Of a stretch of 23,887 bases of DNA, positions 1 through 11,879 are shown piece by piece. The stretch is from Polysphondylium violaceum (Eukaryota > Evosea > Eumycetozoa > Dictyosteliales > Dictyosteliaceae), in assembly GCA_000277445.1 (NCBI GenBank), contig AJWJ01000368.1:1-23887 (forward strand), read 5' to 3'. A program made the translations under genes and the position numbers. The notes below the pieces were generated by a model. The model saw only the letters and a program-made list of their open reading frames with translations, did no database searches and was not told where the DNA came from. Numbering within the stretch: position 1 is the first letter of the stretch; each line of letters starts with the position of its first letter.

Positions 1-1417
<1,417 letters not shown>

Positions 1418-1846
1418 TGTATGTGTTGTGCTTGAATTAATATAATATCAATTACAAATTAATTCATTTAAATTTTGTTTTTTTTTTTTTTTTTTTTTTT
1501 TTTGTTAAAGATTTTCTTATTTTTTGTTTTACTCTTGGCCACTAATTGTTTTATCTCAACATATGTATATTCCTTAATGAATAATGAATTTGTATTCATT
1601 TAGTCATATATTCTCAAATTTTATGATTGTTTTTGTGAAACGGTACACAAAAGAAAACAGAAAATTGGTTTTCTTTCTTTTGATTTGAATTAAACAAAGC
1701 CATTTCAACACCCATTTTCTCCTATAACTCTACACCACTGATAAGACACAACTCAACACCAATACATCATCCATTTACTTTTTATTCTTTTATACGATAA
1801 TATCTTACCCACATTTGTTGACTTTTAGGATTAGTTGGAAAAGGTG

Positions 1847-1868
1847 ATGTCAAACACCTGTTTGACAT
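1847..1868. promoter_or_regulatory. 22-bp palindrome, candidate transcription factor site
   Basis: ATGTCAAACA is followed after a 2-base centre (CC) by its exact reverse complement TGTTTGACAT. A second, overlapping inverted pair AGGTG/CACCT (1842-1846 and 1855-1859) shares the same bases. It lies about 430 bp upstream of the MAEA start and 830 bp upstream of the PQ-loop start. The symmetry is seen directly; a role as a dimeric factor site is inference. Confidence 0.45.
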
Positions 1869-1950
1869 TGTAGATATAATTAGATATTTCATTTTGTGTG
1901 TTTTTTTGTAATCCAAAGTTGCTATTGTAAACAATGAAATCTCCCACAGA

Positions 1951-2600
1951 CACCTCACTTTCAGAACAAACTCGTATTTTTATCCAATGGATAATTTCCC
2001 TTAAATTTTATTTATTCATCGAAGAGATTTTTTAAAGATAATTTAAAAATTATTTGATTTTAAAGGGTTTTGCGAGACATTCAGACCATTGAGAATGACA
2101 TATTCAAGATGGTGTAAGAGGTAGTGGTCGCTGCCAATGGTGCTTATTTTTTTTCTTTTCAAAATCTGCCCCCCCATGCACCTCAGAACGACCTTAAATC
2201 ACCTCATATCACTGTAATGAAATGAGTCATCAATACCTCTGATATGAAAATATCCTGTTCCGACTCTTATCTTATGAATAAATTTATCATAAAATTTTTA
2301 AAAATTTTGTCTGTGATTATTTTTTCAATCACACGAAGAAAAAAAAAAAGGCCTCTGATCACTGCCAAAAATAATTTTTACTCGAAAGATATTTATGATT
2401 TTATAGAGGATCTTTTGTTACAATATGGGTTTGCTCATTTCAAATGACATCATTGAGGATTTTAGATATTTTTTTTTTTTATTTTTTTTGTTAGGGATGG
2501 GTTATGTGGCTGCCACTTACGATTTTGAGGAGGTTTACGCTTTTTTTTTTTTTATAAATAGGTTCGTGCAGCGTAAGACATCATTCATTCATCCACCTCA
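1951..2600 (+). promoter_or_regulatory. Four dispersed CACCTCA heptamers
   Basis: The exact heptamer CACCTCA occurs at 1951-1957, 2179-2185, 2200-2206 and 2594-2600, always on the plus strand. In DNA with few G and C bases this is far more often than expected by chance. The two middle copies are 21 bp apart, about two helical turns. They lie upstream of the PQ-loop gene, with the last copy 100 bp before its ATG. A role as an upstream element is inference. Confidence 0.4.
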
Positions 2601-2699
2601 TTTGCATCATCAATCCCTTTTGTCTTTTTGACAGGTTGTGTCTCTTTATTTTATTTTTTTATTCTTTTTTATCAACCACATTCAAAGCTTATTTGTATT

Positions 2700-3522
2700 A
2701 TGGATAGTCCCGCAGCCTCAAACGTATTTGGTTATATTGGTGTAGTATTATGGAGTGTTCAATTGATACCTCAAATTCGTTGGAATTACATTAGAAAGAG
2801 TACAGAGGGTGTATCAATTCTCTGCTTTTCATGTTGGTATTTTGGTGGTCTTATTTTGGCCCCTTATCTCGTTGTCACTGAGAAACCACCCCCTCTTGTC
2901 ATTCAAATCTCTGTTTTCTCAATTTTAATTCTTGTTATTTTATTCCAACACTTTTTCTATGATAGGTTTGTATTACTTTTCAAACCTCCTATTACTGTAA
3001 AATAAACTAACAACAAATTACTATTACAATAGAAAAATTGACATTAAAAAACTAGTAGTTGGATTTCTAGGTAGTTTAGCAGTGTCATTTGGTATTGCCA
3101 TTGGTCTCTATTATATTCTTCATGAATTCAAAGATAAAGATTTCGAAATCTCTTTGGCCATCACCCTTTTCTCTGCTGTTTTAATGGCAGGTGGTTTCAT
3201 TCCCGCCGTAATCGAAATTATTAGATCCCAATCTGCTGAAGGTTTGAGTAGAATCTTTGTTGCTATGGATTTCTTGGGTGGAACTAGTTCAATTTTATCT
3301 TTAGTCTTTATTGTTCCTTTTGATTATTTGGCTTTCTCTAGTTATATCATTGTACCAATCTTTGAGAGCTGGATCTTTTGTATGAGTTTCTATTATGGTA
3401 CCCAAGTCAAGACAAAGGGTATTGAATACAAAGAATACTACTTTAGAGCCAGCTCAAGTGGTAGAAAGAGAGCCAATGCAAATCTCAATACCGTTAAAGA
3501 TACTACCGAAGATGGATTATAA
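2700..3522 (+). CDS. PQ-loop repeat membrane protein (seven-helix transporter-like)
   Basis: Two exons, 2700-2965 and 3033-3522, joined by a 67-bp intron (2966-3032). The split codon AG|A gives Arg and joins FFYDR to KIDIKKLVV. The product is 251 aa with about seven hydrophobic segments and a short charged, cytosolic-looking tail rich in Arg, Asn and Lys. The first PQ-loop is clear near residues 12-35: WSVQLIPQIRWNY then STEGVS. The second repeat (FIPAVIEIIRSQSAEGLS, then MDFLGGTSS) has PA instead of PQ. Overall order and spacing resemble a fungal family of PQ-loop proteins more than cystinosin or PQLC2. PQ-loop proteins move small solutes, often amino acids or sugars, across lysosomal or plasma membranes; the substrate here is unknown. 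ATG 2700 is the first in-frame ATG; the frame opens further upstream but only with non-ATG codons. Confidence 0.88.
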
Positions 3523-3693
3523 ATATTTCCTCCGTATTCCGGTTCTCCCCATCCTCCTCCTACTATTTTATAAATTGTAAAATGATAGTCAAAATTAAAA
3601 AAAAAAAAACAATTTTTAATCAATCTTTCCTTTCTTTCTTTTATATCTATACATAATTTATTTATTTATTTATTATTTATCCATCTATTTAAT
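3523..3693. other. Short convergent 3' intergenic region
   Basis: 171 bp between the stops of the PQ-loop gene (plus) and EPG5 (minus). Overlapping AATAAA signals on the minus strand at about 3659-3675 lie some 20-35 nt beyond the EPG5 stop and probably serve its polyadenylation. On the plus strand I see only an A tract (about 3598-3610) and no perfect AATAAA for the PQ-loop gene. Confidence 0.7.
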
Positions 3694-6600
3694 TTATGGT
3701 TCATATTTGATAATATTAAACATATAGGTTGCAAATGGAGCAAGAGTTTGGAAAATTGTTGCAGCAAAATCATCGACTTCAAAGATTGGCGATAAAAATG
3801 ATTCAGATTGATTGAAAAATTCTGTGAAACTGCTGTATTTCTTTTTGATATCCTTGAGACCTTCAAAGGTATTGTTTAAAAGTGATTCAGCTTCCTTCTC
3901 ACCTTTTTGTAATAAACTTCTGCCCATATAGACAAAACAAGCACGGGAAGCTAAATGAGTTTGGGGCATTTGAGCTTTGGGACTATGGGAAAAGAGTTCA
4001 TTGATTTTAGAAGACACAGAGGTGCCATAGAATGACATAATCCAATGTTTGATGGTTTCAATTTTTTGCATTGTTGTTTTACTCTTGGTAAACACTTTGG
4101 GGTCTTTGGCAATCAATTTGATGATGAGTATCCAAGTGAGCCAAATCTCGTACTCTTGGTTGAATTTGAATTGAATGTTGATTACATTGTCTAAAAATGA
4201 GTTGAGGTCCAATCTATCAGAGTGATATTGTTGCAAGACAACGATAAAGAGAAGGAGATGACAGTTTTCTTGTATACACTTTTTGACCAACGCCTCCTCG
4301 CTGAGATTGTTTGGAAATACAAGATGTTTGTTGATAAACGAGTTTTGTTGATGCTCGTTGATATCCTCGTTGGATGCAGCCGATAAATAGGATTTCAAGA
4401 TATTCTCTACCACCAAGCAATAGTGACCGTGGTCAAACAATGACAGATGGGCACAAGACATGACTTGGAGACAAAGATTACTGGAACAGGATGAACAAAA
4501 TTGTAGGATGGTGGAGTGAATTCTTGTACCGAGTTCTTTGTATTGGGCCTCGGGTAGGGGTTGGGCTCTGTTGAGTTGGGCTTTAGAGAATACAACCGTG
4601 GGTGCAGGTGGGTCGATGCAGCTGAGTAGTATTTTCAAGATTGCCTTCATTCTTTGTTGCGATCCAGAGACTTCAGTGTTTTTCAATATTTGATTGTCGG
4701 CCAGTGATCTAATGGTGGGAATCATGATGTTTTGAATGAGATAAAGTTGATCGTTGAGATCCAAATACCAAAACTTGTTGTCAATTGATTTCAAAAACAA
4801 GTAAATCAGACTACGTATCTCGAGCATTAAAGCCGAGGCCAATGAGTAGTTATCCAACAACAATGAGATATCTTTGAGCATATTCAAACACGATATCAAA
4901 TGGGCAGATGACGACTCGTCGACCTTGATTGCCGAGCAAAACAACTTTACAAAGGAAGTGCCATCAAATACCAATTGCGAGTCTGATAAATCACCACACT
5001 TGAACCAATCGATGGATCCCTCTGTGGCCAAGCCAAGGCCATATTCTGGCGATGTGATGTTTGCATTGTTGAGAATCGACACAAACATGGCCAACTTGAG
5101 GTAATTTAAAGCAGAGAGATCAGGGATTTTGGTCTGTTTAAACAAGAGGGACCAATCTAAAATTGAAAAGAGAATAACGACAATATTGCCAAACTTTGTT
5201 TGAGAGATGACGGTATTCATTTGCTCCAATGTATCGATGGATATAATATGAAACACGGCTTTGGAGAGATATCCATCGACCACCAACGAGCCAAACAGTT
5301 CAGTGATGATGTCGAGGTAGTTTTGACTGCTTGGTTGCGAGTTGTTGAACACACGGTCCAAGATGGGGACATAGGCATTGTAAAACACATCCCAGAGCAT
5401 ATTAACACTCTTGGGTGCAATGGTGACGAGCTTGGATATAAACTGAATAGAGAGTTTAAAGTTTTCAATGGATATGTGCTTCTTTGTGTTGGGCAATGGC
5501 TTGATAGAGTTGATGATAAGGTTTCTAATGTTGTTGAGATGACCATCCAACGATTGAGTGGTGATGTATTCATAGTGGAGGATATTATTAAAGAGGTAGA
5601 GGGCGGTGATGGGTGTGATGGTGATGCTATCGGCCGCTTGTCTTGTGGGTTTGGCATTCAAACGCTCGAGAATGGCGCCAATGACTTGGTTTTGTTGAAC
5701 TGGATTCAACAACTTGAAAAACTCTGTGGCAAACATAGAGTGCTTGCCATTGACAACTTGACATATCTCAACAGAGGCTTGATGCTCAATCAAGAGTGTA
5801 AAGATCAAGTTTATAAACTTGATGTCTTGTTTGAGGAGTTGATTTGTGATCAACTCGACAACGTCGTCCAAATGGACCACCGGTATGCAATATTCCAACA
5901 GCTTGAACAGACACTGCTTGCCGTTGGGCAACTCGAGTATGCTTTTGACTTTTTCGCACTCAAATTCAAAAGAAGTGATTAGTCTCTTAAACTCTTCGAC
6001 CGATAGCAACTTGGAGAGCGATAGGATAATCGATTGGAAGCTATTCAAATAGACGTTGATGTCTGTGATTTTGGATGGTTGAAAGAGTTGTAAGAATATG
6101 GAAAAGTCGATATTGGCATTAATGGTCTTGAGCGCGGATGGAGGCACCACAAAGCAATCAATGAGGAACGATTGATCGGGTGAGCGCGAGATAGCGTCTT
6201 TGCCAATCAAAATGGCAATGTCTCTGAAATAGGGAATAAATGATTGTTTGTGGATGTTGTCTTGATAGTCTTGAATGATCTCCAATATGTAGATAAACAA
6301 CTCTCTCTCTGCCGCTGGGTTCTTGGACAAGAGTTCAATAAAGAGAGTGTCCTCTAAAATGCTCGACAAAGTGGACAACTGATACACCTTTTCAAACAAA
6401 TTGTAAAAGTCGTCGTTAAAGGCCTTACGATTGACGCCAATGCTTTGCGATACCTCTTGATTGGGCTTGGAGATGGTGATCTCGACGGGCACACTGGTGC
6501 CAATACAGTTTGCATAGCTGCATTTAATGGAATAGGTGTTCTTTATGTTCTCTAGTGTATACATTTTCAAACTAAGGTCCAAAAACTCTTTATCCAGCGA

Positions 6601-9600
6601 GAGGATCGATTTGGATAGTTGTTTGGTTTGGCCAAGGTACTTTCTGGTGTCACTGAGTAGTTGGAGGGTATCGAGACTCTGGGCGGGGTAGTCGAGCCTG
6701 GCAATGGTGGAGCAGGTGTCCAAGAGAATACGAAACTTGGCCTCTTCGCCATCTGATGGGGCAGGGGTTTGTGGATTGGATGGAATGAATTTCAATAGAG
6801 CTTCGCCGTCAAGATTGGTGCAATAGGTCGCCAACCATTTCTTTTGGACACTTTCAAAGTGCAATAGATCGACGCTGTCGGGGAACAACCATAGGGCACC
6901 AGACTTTATAATGCCAAAGAGCTCAGTGTTGGTGGGATGAATAAGACGTCTTTCAAATGGAAGAACGGCCTGAAGACTCCAAAGACCAAAGCTTTCAAAC
7001 ACCTTTTTCACCACAGGCAAGCAGGGCTCCTTGTTGACAAACGAGGCAATCGTGGATTGCAGCGTGTTTTTGAAATCAGACTTTATAAAGTCAACGCCGG
7101 TATCAAAGACACACTCATAGTAAATCATCCAAAACTGCTCCCAAAACAAGAGACCAATGGGTTGCGTCTTGAACTGCAGGGCCAGGTCTTTCATGATGGC
7201 CACGGTCTCTTGGTAGGGTTGCGTGCCCTTGGTTGATTTTTGATATTGTGATTGAATCAAACTCTTTTTATACATTGTGATGGCCAGCATCAACGTGATC
7301 CAAGGTCGTTTGGTCACATTCTTGGTGAGTAGTCTGTCGCTGATGCCCAAATCAATGTTTAACAATGCTTGGGTAAACACGTCGATACCAGTGGTTCCAT
7401 CTCCGTTGTCTCTGAAATAGCAGCCAGAGGCCAAGTAGTTTAATATGGCGAGATTTTCTTCTTGAAACATATTGGTCTTGCAAAACAAGACAATATAGGC
7501 CTGAAGGAGTTCTCTGTAGGTCTCTTTGTCAATGTATTGCACAAACCAAGCTTTGAGAAACACAAGGAATCTGTTTACATAGGGAGAGAACTCGTTTTTG
7601 TTTTGGGTCACCAAAACAAAGAGTTCATTGAATTGGTTGACAATAAGCTCTGGCTCCTTTCTAAATATATATACAATACTGCAGAGCAAGCAAGAGATAT
7701 AATCAATCTGAATGCAAATCTGCTTGATTCGTGGCATGAGCGACACGAGTAGTTGCACGGCAGACGAGAGATCTTGTTGGGAATTGATTGAAGCAATTTG
7801 AAGATGCAACATGATTTGGATAAAATGGAACATGTATTGATCATTGGGAAAGAACACTCTGTCTGGTTGGATTGCCAGCAAGCTGTTGATAATGTCACGG
7901 TTGATCACAGGCGACAAAAGTATTCGCGACTGGTTGAGGAACAGCGGAATCCATGAACTCTGGACCAGCTGTCTTCGGGCACCAATGAGAAACAAGAGTA
8001 CCTTGATCTTGGATGATGGTAAGACCTTGATCCAATTGATGTTGGACAAGATCTTGTAGACCAGGTTGTTGTTGGTGATGATCTGGTGATCAGAGATATT
8101 CAATGTGGGTGCCTGATACACAAATTGGTCAATGATGTTTTGTATTTGGTTGGTAAAATCTGCGTCACTCAACACGGGCATCACACGCTGGGTCAGTGCA
8201 TAGCCCAGCCAATTGGCGCCATCACCATTCATCTCCCAAAAGTAGAGAGGCGATGTGGTCTTGGGCTCGATAAATGTAATAAAAGACTCTTGGTCCAGGT
8301 AAGAGAGGTTTTGGAAAAAGTTTAGCATGAATCTGTTGGCGAGATGAGGCAATGTTTGGAGGAGTATGAATATTTGGTTGTAGACCTCTGCCTTAAACGC
8401 GCCCCATGAATTGGACAGTCCATCAATGTTGCCCAAATGCTGGTATCTCAGCACAAATGCATAGAAAAATAACTCATCAAATATTAATCTCGACAAATGA
8501 TATTTCATGCCACCGTCAGTATTCAACGCATCGATACTGCTATTGTTGTTGTTACTGCTATTCAACGCCGATCGTTGAGCTATTCTACGCAACGTTATTA
8601 GTTGAGGAAACTTTGCATTGCTATTGGACTTTGATATCTGTGGATCAATCTCATAGATTTGGTTGATGATATATTGATATTTAAACAATGTATTTACAAA
8701 TTGAATACGCATGGGATAACGTGCAGTCTCGTTGTATCTACTGAAAAACTCTGTTGCTGATACTGTCAGTTGATAGACATCACAAAATATATGATTTAAA
8801 CTATTCGAGTCAATCTCTTCCCAATTAAACATATTTGATATCGTGCAAGATATCAATTGCGATGGCCACACTGTTTTAAACAGTATACCAATACATTTCT
8901 CAATCTCATTTGGAAAATGATGACTAACAGTCTATTTAATTAAATAGATATATATTAATAACCAAGCTACTACTATTACCACTACTACATTACTATACAT
9001 ACAGATAATATCTTTGCGACCAAAACAGACAATCTAGTCATTTTCTGAGATAAGGAAATCTCCAGAGCATTCTGAAGGGGATACAAGAGTTTGTCGTTTA
9101 GATTGAGATTTGGATAATTGATCAAATCTTTGAAATCGTTGAAATCCACTTGCAAGAGGAGGTGGATGTAGGTGGATTCAGAGAGATATGTTTGTGGTCT
9201 TGTCGACTGTTGTTGTGGCGATGACTTGAATATATTGAGCAACCAATCATTGTTGAATATATCTTCGAGTGTGGGATTCACCAAAAAGTAGCCCCACTCG
9301 AGAAACTGTGGATCTAGATTAAAGGTCATCTTGTGCACAAATGCCTCAATGTCTTTGTAAAACTCTATCTTTTCATTGTCGAGGTCATCAAGATCAATGT
9401 CCACAAGGGCAGACTTGGAGGCCAACGATATGCCGCTGGGTCTGCATTTCTTGAGAAACTGGAGTAGGATCTTGGACAGCTGCACGACAATGTTGTAGAG
9501 TGATGGTGGAAACTTTTCCGATTGAAACACTTTGAGTATTCTCTGCAAGACACTCTTGATGATGCCAATATTGCCTCTTGACAAATAGATCTCCTCTTGT

Positions 9601-10079
9601 GCCTGTTGTTGTTGCTGTTCTGTGAGATTGGCATTGTTGCTGTCTTTTTTCATTCTGATCAGCGTTGGAGTGGATATGTGTCTGTAAAGATAAAACAACA
9701 CGCGTTGTTCATTGACGGCGTGTGCATAAAAACTAGCAATCACTTCAGAGGTATTGTAACTGTGATTCTGTGTCAACATGTTTTTTAATCTCTCTGCAGC
9801 ATAATTGTCTAGATGATGAAATTGATTTGAAACAGATTGTTGACAAAATGATCCACAGGGACAATATTCTTGAATAGTAGTCTTTTTATCAGTATATTGC
9901 CACAATTGTTTATAAGAGTCTCTAATCTCTGATTCATTCTTTTGTTTTTCAATTTGAATCGTATTTTGGATTACAAATGATGTTAATACATTTTCTAATA
10001 ATTCATTAAACTTTTCAATAGAAAACATATTATTATTATTATTATTGTTATTGTTATTGTTATTGTTATGAATATTACG

Positions 10080-10129
<50 letters not shown>

Positions 10130-10685
10130 TATCAAGATTATGATTATTGTTATTATTCATATCAAGATTATGATTATGATTATTGTTGTTATTATCATTA
10201 TTATTACTATTATTACTATTATTATTATTTCTCAGAGAGTTTGTGTAACTAAACAACTCTCTTTCTAACTGATCGATTAATGGTTGATATTGTTGATTCT
10301 TTCCACCTTCTTTAGGCAAAGTAATATCAACCAAGTTGTTTAAAGTATTATTACTATTGTTATTATTGTTATTTAAAGTATTATTATTATTATTATTATT
10401 ATAGTTATTTCTTTCATTAATGTTTAAACTTCCAAAAAGATCAACATCCAAAGCACTACTATCATTATTATTTGTAAAACTGACTGTTGTCGGTGTCCTT
10501 GGTGTTAAGGTTGGTGTTGGATTATGATTACTATTACTATTATTACTATTACTATTTCTGTTATTGTTATTGTTATTATTATTACTATTTCTACTATTAC
10601 TTGGTCTATAGAGTGGATCAAAATCCTCATCATCGTCTCCACCTAGAGTATCCTCATTCATATTATTATAACTATTATTATTCAT
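3694..10685 (-). CDS. epg5: EPG5-like autophagy tethering protein
   Basis: Two exons, 10685-9003 and 8931-3694, with a 71-bp intron (8932-9002; GTATGT donor, ATAG acceptor, phase 0). The product is 2306 aa; human EPG5 is about 2579. Residues 1-220 are low-complexity Asn/His/Ser runs. Conserved helical sequence follows: KQLWQYTDKKTTIQEYCPCG (compare human SRLWQFKEEQ), later LLFWEQFWMIYYE, ELFGIIKSGALWLFPDS, and a distinctive block YTLENIKNTYSIKCSYANC followed by IGTSVPVEITIS that parallels human YVNREEQTTLHLECRG...AAVVTVQF. The C-terminus (EIWLTWILIIKLI, HLASRACFVYMGRSLL) also parallels EPG5. In animals EPG5 is a Rab7 effector that tethers autophagosomes to late endosomes/lysosomes by binding LC3 and SNAREs. 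I recalled the human sequence from memory and ran no alignment. ATG 10685 (MNNNSYNN) is the first in-frame ATG after an upstream stop-free stretch without ATG. The middle of the gene is notably richer in G and C than its ends. Confidence 0.82.
10028..10230. repeat. Asn-codon (AAT/AAC) repeats within the EPG5 gene
   Basis: Runs of ATT/ATC on the plus strand encode poly-Asn tracts, with a short repeated peptide HNLDMNNNNN inside. Further runs occur at about 10340-10410 and 10520-10600. They keep the reading frame, and they sit in the non-conserved N-terminal 220 residues. The plus-strand poly-Ile/Tyr frames here are shadows. Confidence 0.9.
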
Positions 10686-11148
10686 TCTATACAAATCTAT
10701 GAGATTCACCACCCATCGCCTATTTAAATTAAAAAAAAAATTCTAGAAAAATGAAGAAAAAAGAATCATTTTTCTTTTTTTTTTTTAAATTAAATTTTTT
10801 TAATATTGCTGATGTTGCAAGTCCTCAAAGGGTCTGCAAAGCCAAGAAACAATCACAAAAAAATCTAAATCACTAGTAGCTAATTACATAAACAAGTATA
10901 TGTCCACTTTAAGAGATTGTTTGTATTTATGTGATCAATGCACTAAACACTAACAATTTGCTAAATTGTATATATACTTGTTTATTTGTCGATGACAAAT
11001 TTGATTGAAAGTAGAAAACTAAAGCTATTATCTTTTTTGATCATGATTGACTATACTCATATGAGCAAGCAATGAAATTTTTATTACTATTTACAATTAT
11101 TTTTATATAAAATCTAAATGGAAGAAGAAACTCTAGTGCGATCACCGA
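10686..11148. other. Intergenic region upstream of EPG5, downstream of the Cys-motif gene
   Basis: 463 bp with no gene. It begins with A/T homopolymers next to the EPG5 start and contains a cluster of inverted repeats between 10888 and 11000 (listed separately). ATG 10716 opens a nine-codon frame that stops before the EPG5 ATG, so a very short upstream ORF in the EPG5 leader is possible. Confidence 0.7.
10888..10985. repeat. Foldback element with 14-bp perfect inverted ends
   Basis: ATAAACAAGTATAT (10888-10901) is the exact reverse complement of 10972-10985. Near the right end are two smaller perfect hairpins: ACAATTT-gct-AAATTGT (10952-10968) and ATTTGTC-gat-GACAAAT (10984-11000). I see no target-site duplication at the ends, so a MITE is not supported. 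It lies about 165 bp beyond the stop of the Cys-motif gene. Confidence 0.5.
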
Positions 11149-11340
11149 TTATCCTAATCTAGCCTCTCTGAATACTTGGCATTGGCTGCATCTACATCCC
11201 CTACCATAATCTTTGCATGGGTAGAGTCTACCCAAACCAGCACCAGCACCACCATGAGTTCTTCTAGCATCTTGACATTGTCTACATTGGCAACCTCTGC
11301 CAAAATCTTTACATGGAATTCCAATTAAACCGAGAGTCAT
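11149..11340 (-). CDS. Small twin-motif cysteine-rich protein, possibly metal-binding
   Basis: A single-exon 63-aa frame. It carries two copies of CKD[F/Y]GRGCxCxxCQ, with Cys at 10, 17, 19, 22 and 42, 49, 51, 54, so the pattern C-x6-C-x-C-x2-C recurs with a 32-residue period. The linker is Gly-rich (HGGAGAGLG) and Arg residues are frequent. There is no signal peptide or membrane segment. The two motif copies differ at the DNA level mostly at silent third positions (about seven silent against three amino acid changes over 15 codons), which argues that selection acts on the protein. The start is AAAATG, the usual A-rich dictyostelid context, and the stop is TAA. CxC and CxxC clusters fit zinc or copper binding, as in metallothionein-like proteins, but I do not recognise the family. 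It lies alone between EPG5 and the capping protein gene. Confidence 0.72.
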   Translation of the reverse strand: MTLGLIGIPCKDFGRGCQCRQCQDARRTHGGAGAGLGRLYPCKDYGRGCRCSQCQVFREARLG

Positions 11341-11510
11341 TTTAAAAAAAGATAGAGAAAAAAAGATATTATTAATATGAATATAATTATTAAGTGTTTG
11401 ATTTGTTTGATATTATAAAAAAGTAGAATCCTCAATTTCCTTTTATATACATGATAGATATTTTAATTTAAGTTCTTGAAAAAATCAAAGATTAAAATAG
11501 GTTTTGAATA

Positions 11511-11610
11511 TTTTAATATACTGGGTATTCCTATATTTCCCATGACCCCTCAAAAGTTTTGATTGTTTTAATACTCCTACTGGTATGCCTATATTTCCCA
11601 TGACTCTTTA
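11511..11610. repeat. Imperfect tandem duplication, about 55-60 bp period
   Basis: The core CCTATATTTCCCATGAC occurs at about 11530-11546 and 11588-11604. Flanking matches extend it: both copies are preceded by ACTGG(G)TAT and, further out, by TTTTAATA. The copies lie roughly 190-270 bp upstream of the Cys-motif ATG. The core differs less than the flanks, as would fit a conserved binding site, though this is inference. Confidence 0.6.
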
Positions 11611-11879
11611 CAAATTTTTGTTTTTTTCACAAATTAATGAGAATTGTTGAAATTAAATTAAGTTTTTAAAAACTTGCTTCTAATGAAGATATGGGGTAGC
11701 AAAGATAACACATACAAACCCAATGTTGATAATTTACTACTCCATATAATTTAATAAATATTATTTAATTTTATTTTTTTCCAAACTCTTTAAATAAGAT
11801 AATAAATTCAAATTTCAATAAATATGGTGCAATAGTTTAGAAAATGTGGATCGATGATAATTTTAGTCAATAAATAGTC

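Larger units (their letters stand above)
1418..2699. other. Divergent intergenic region between MAEA and PQ-loop genes
   Basis: 1.28 kb without a convincing gene. It must hold the promoters of both flanking, divergent genes. It contains a T tract (about 1480-1503), a 9-bp inverted repeat AAAGAAAAC/GTTTTCTTT (1650-1658 and 1668-1676), an 8-bp inverted repeat AATGAATA/TATTCATT (1576-1583 and 1593-1600), five ACACC pentamers on the plus strand (1708, 1732, 1756, 1854, 1950), the palindromes 1847-1868 and 1924-1935, and four CACCTCA heptamers. Two short plus-strand frames (2244-2447, 2425-2631) have no recognisable content and look like chance. Confidence 0.85.

Noticed and set aside
2244-2631. 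Two overlapping short plus-strand frames upstream of the PQ-loop gene
   Set aside because: Phe-rich because of T tracts and without recognisable content; probably chance ORFs in the promoter region.
5200-5982. 260-codon plus-strand open frame
   Set aside because: It is exactly antisense to conserved EPG5 sequence; codon use of the real gene leaves the opposite frame open. No recognisable domain.
10068-10268. Poly-Ile plus-strand frame
   Set aside because: Shadow of the poly-Asn codon runs in EPG5.
10888-10985. MITE or other short DNA transposon
   Set aside because: The inverted ends are perfect but there is no flanking target duplication and no second copy in the window.
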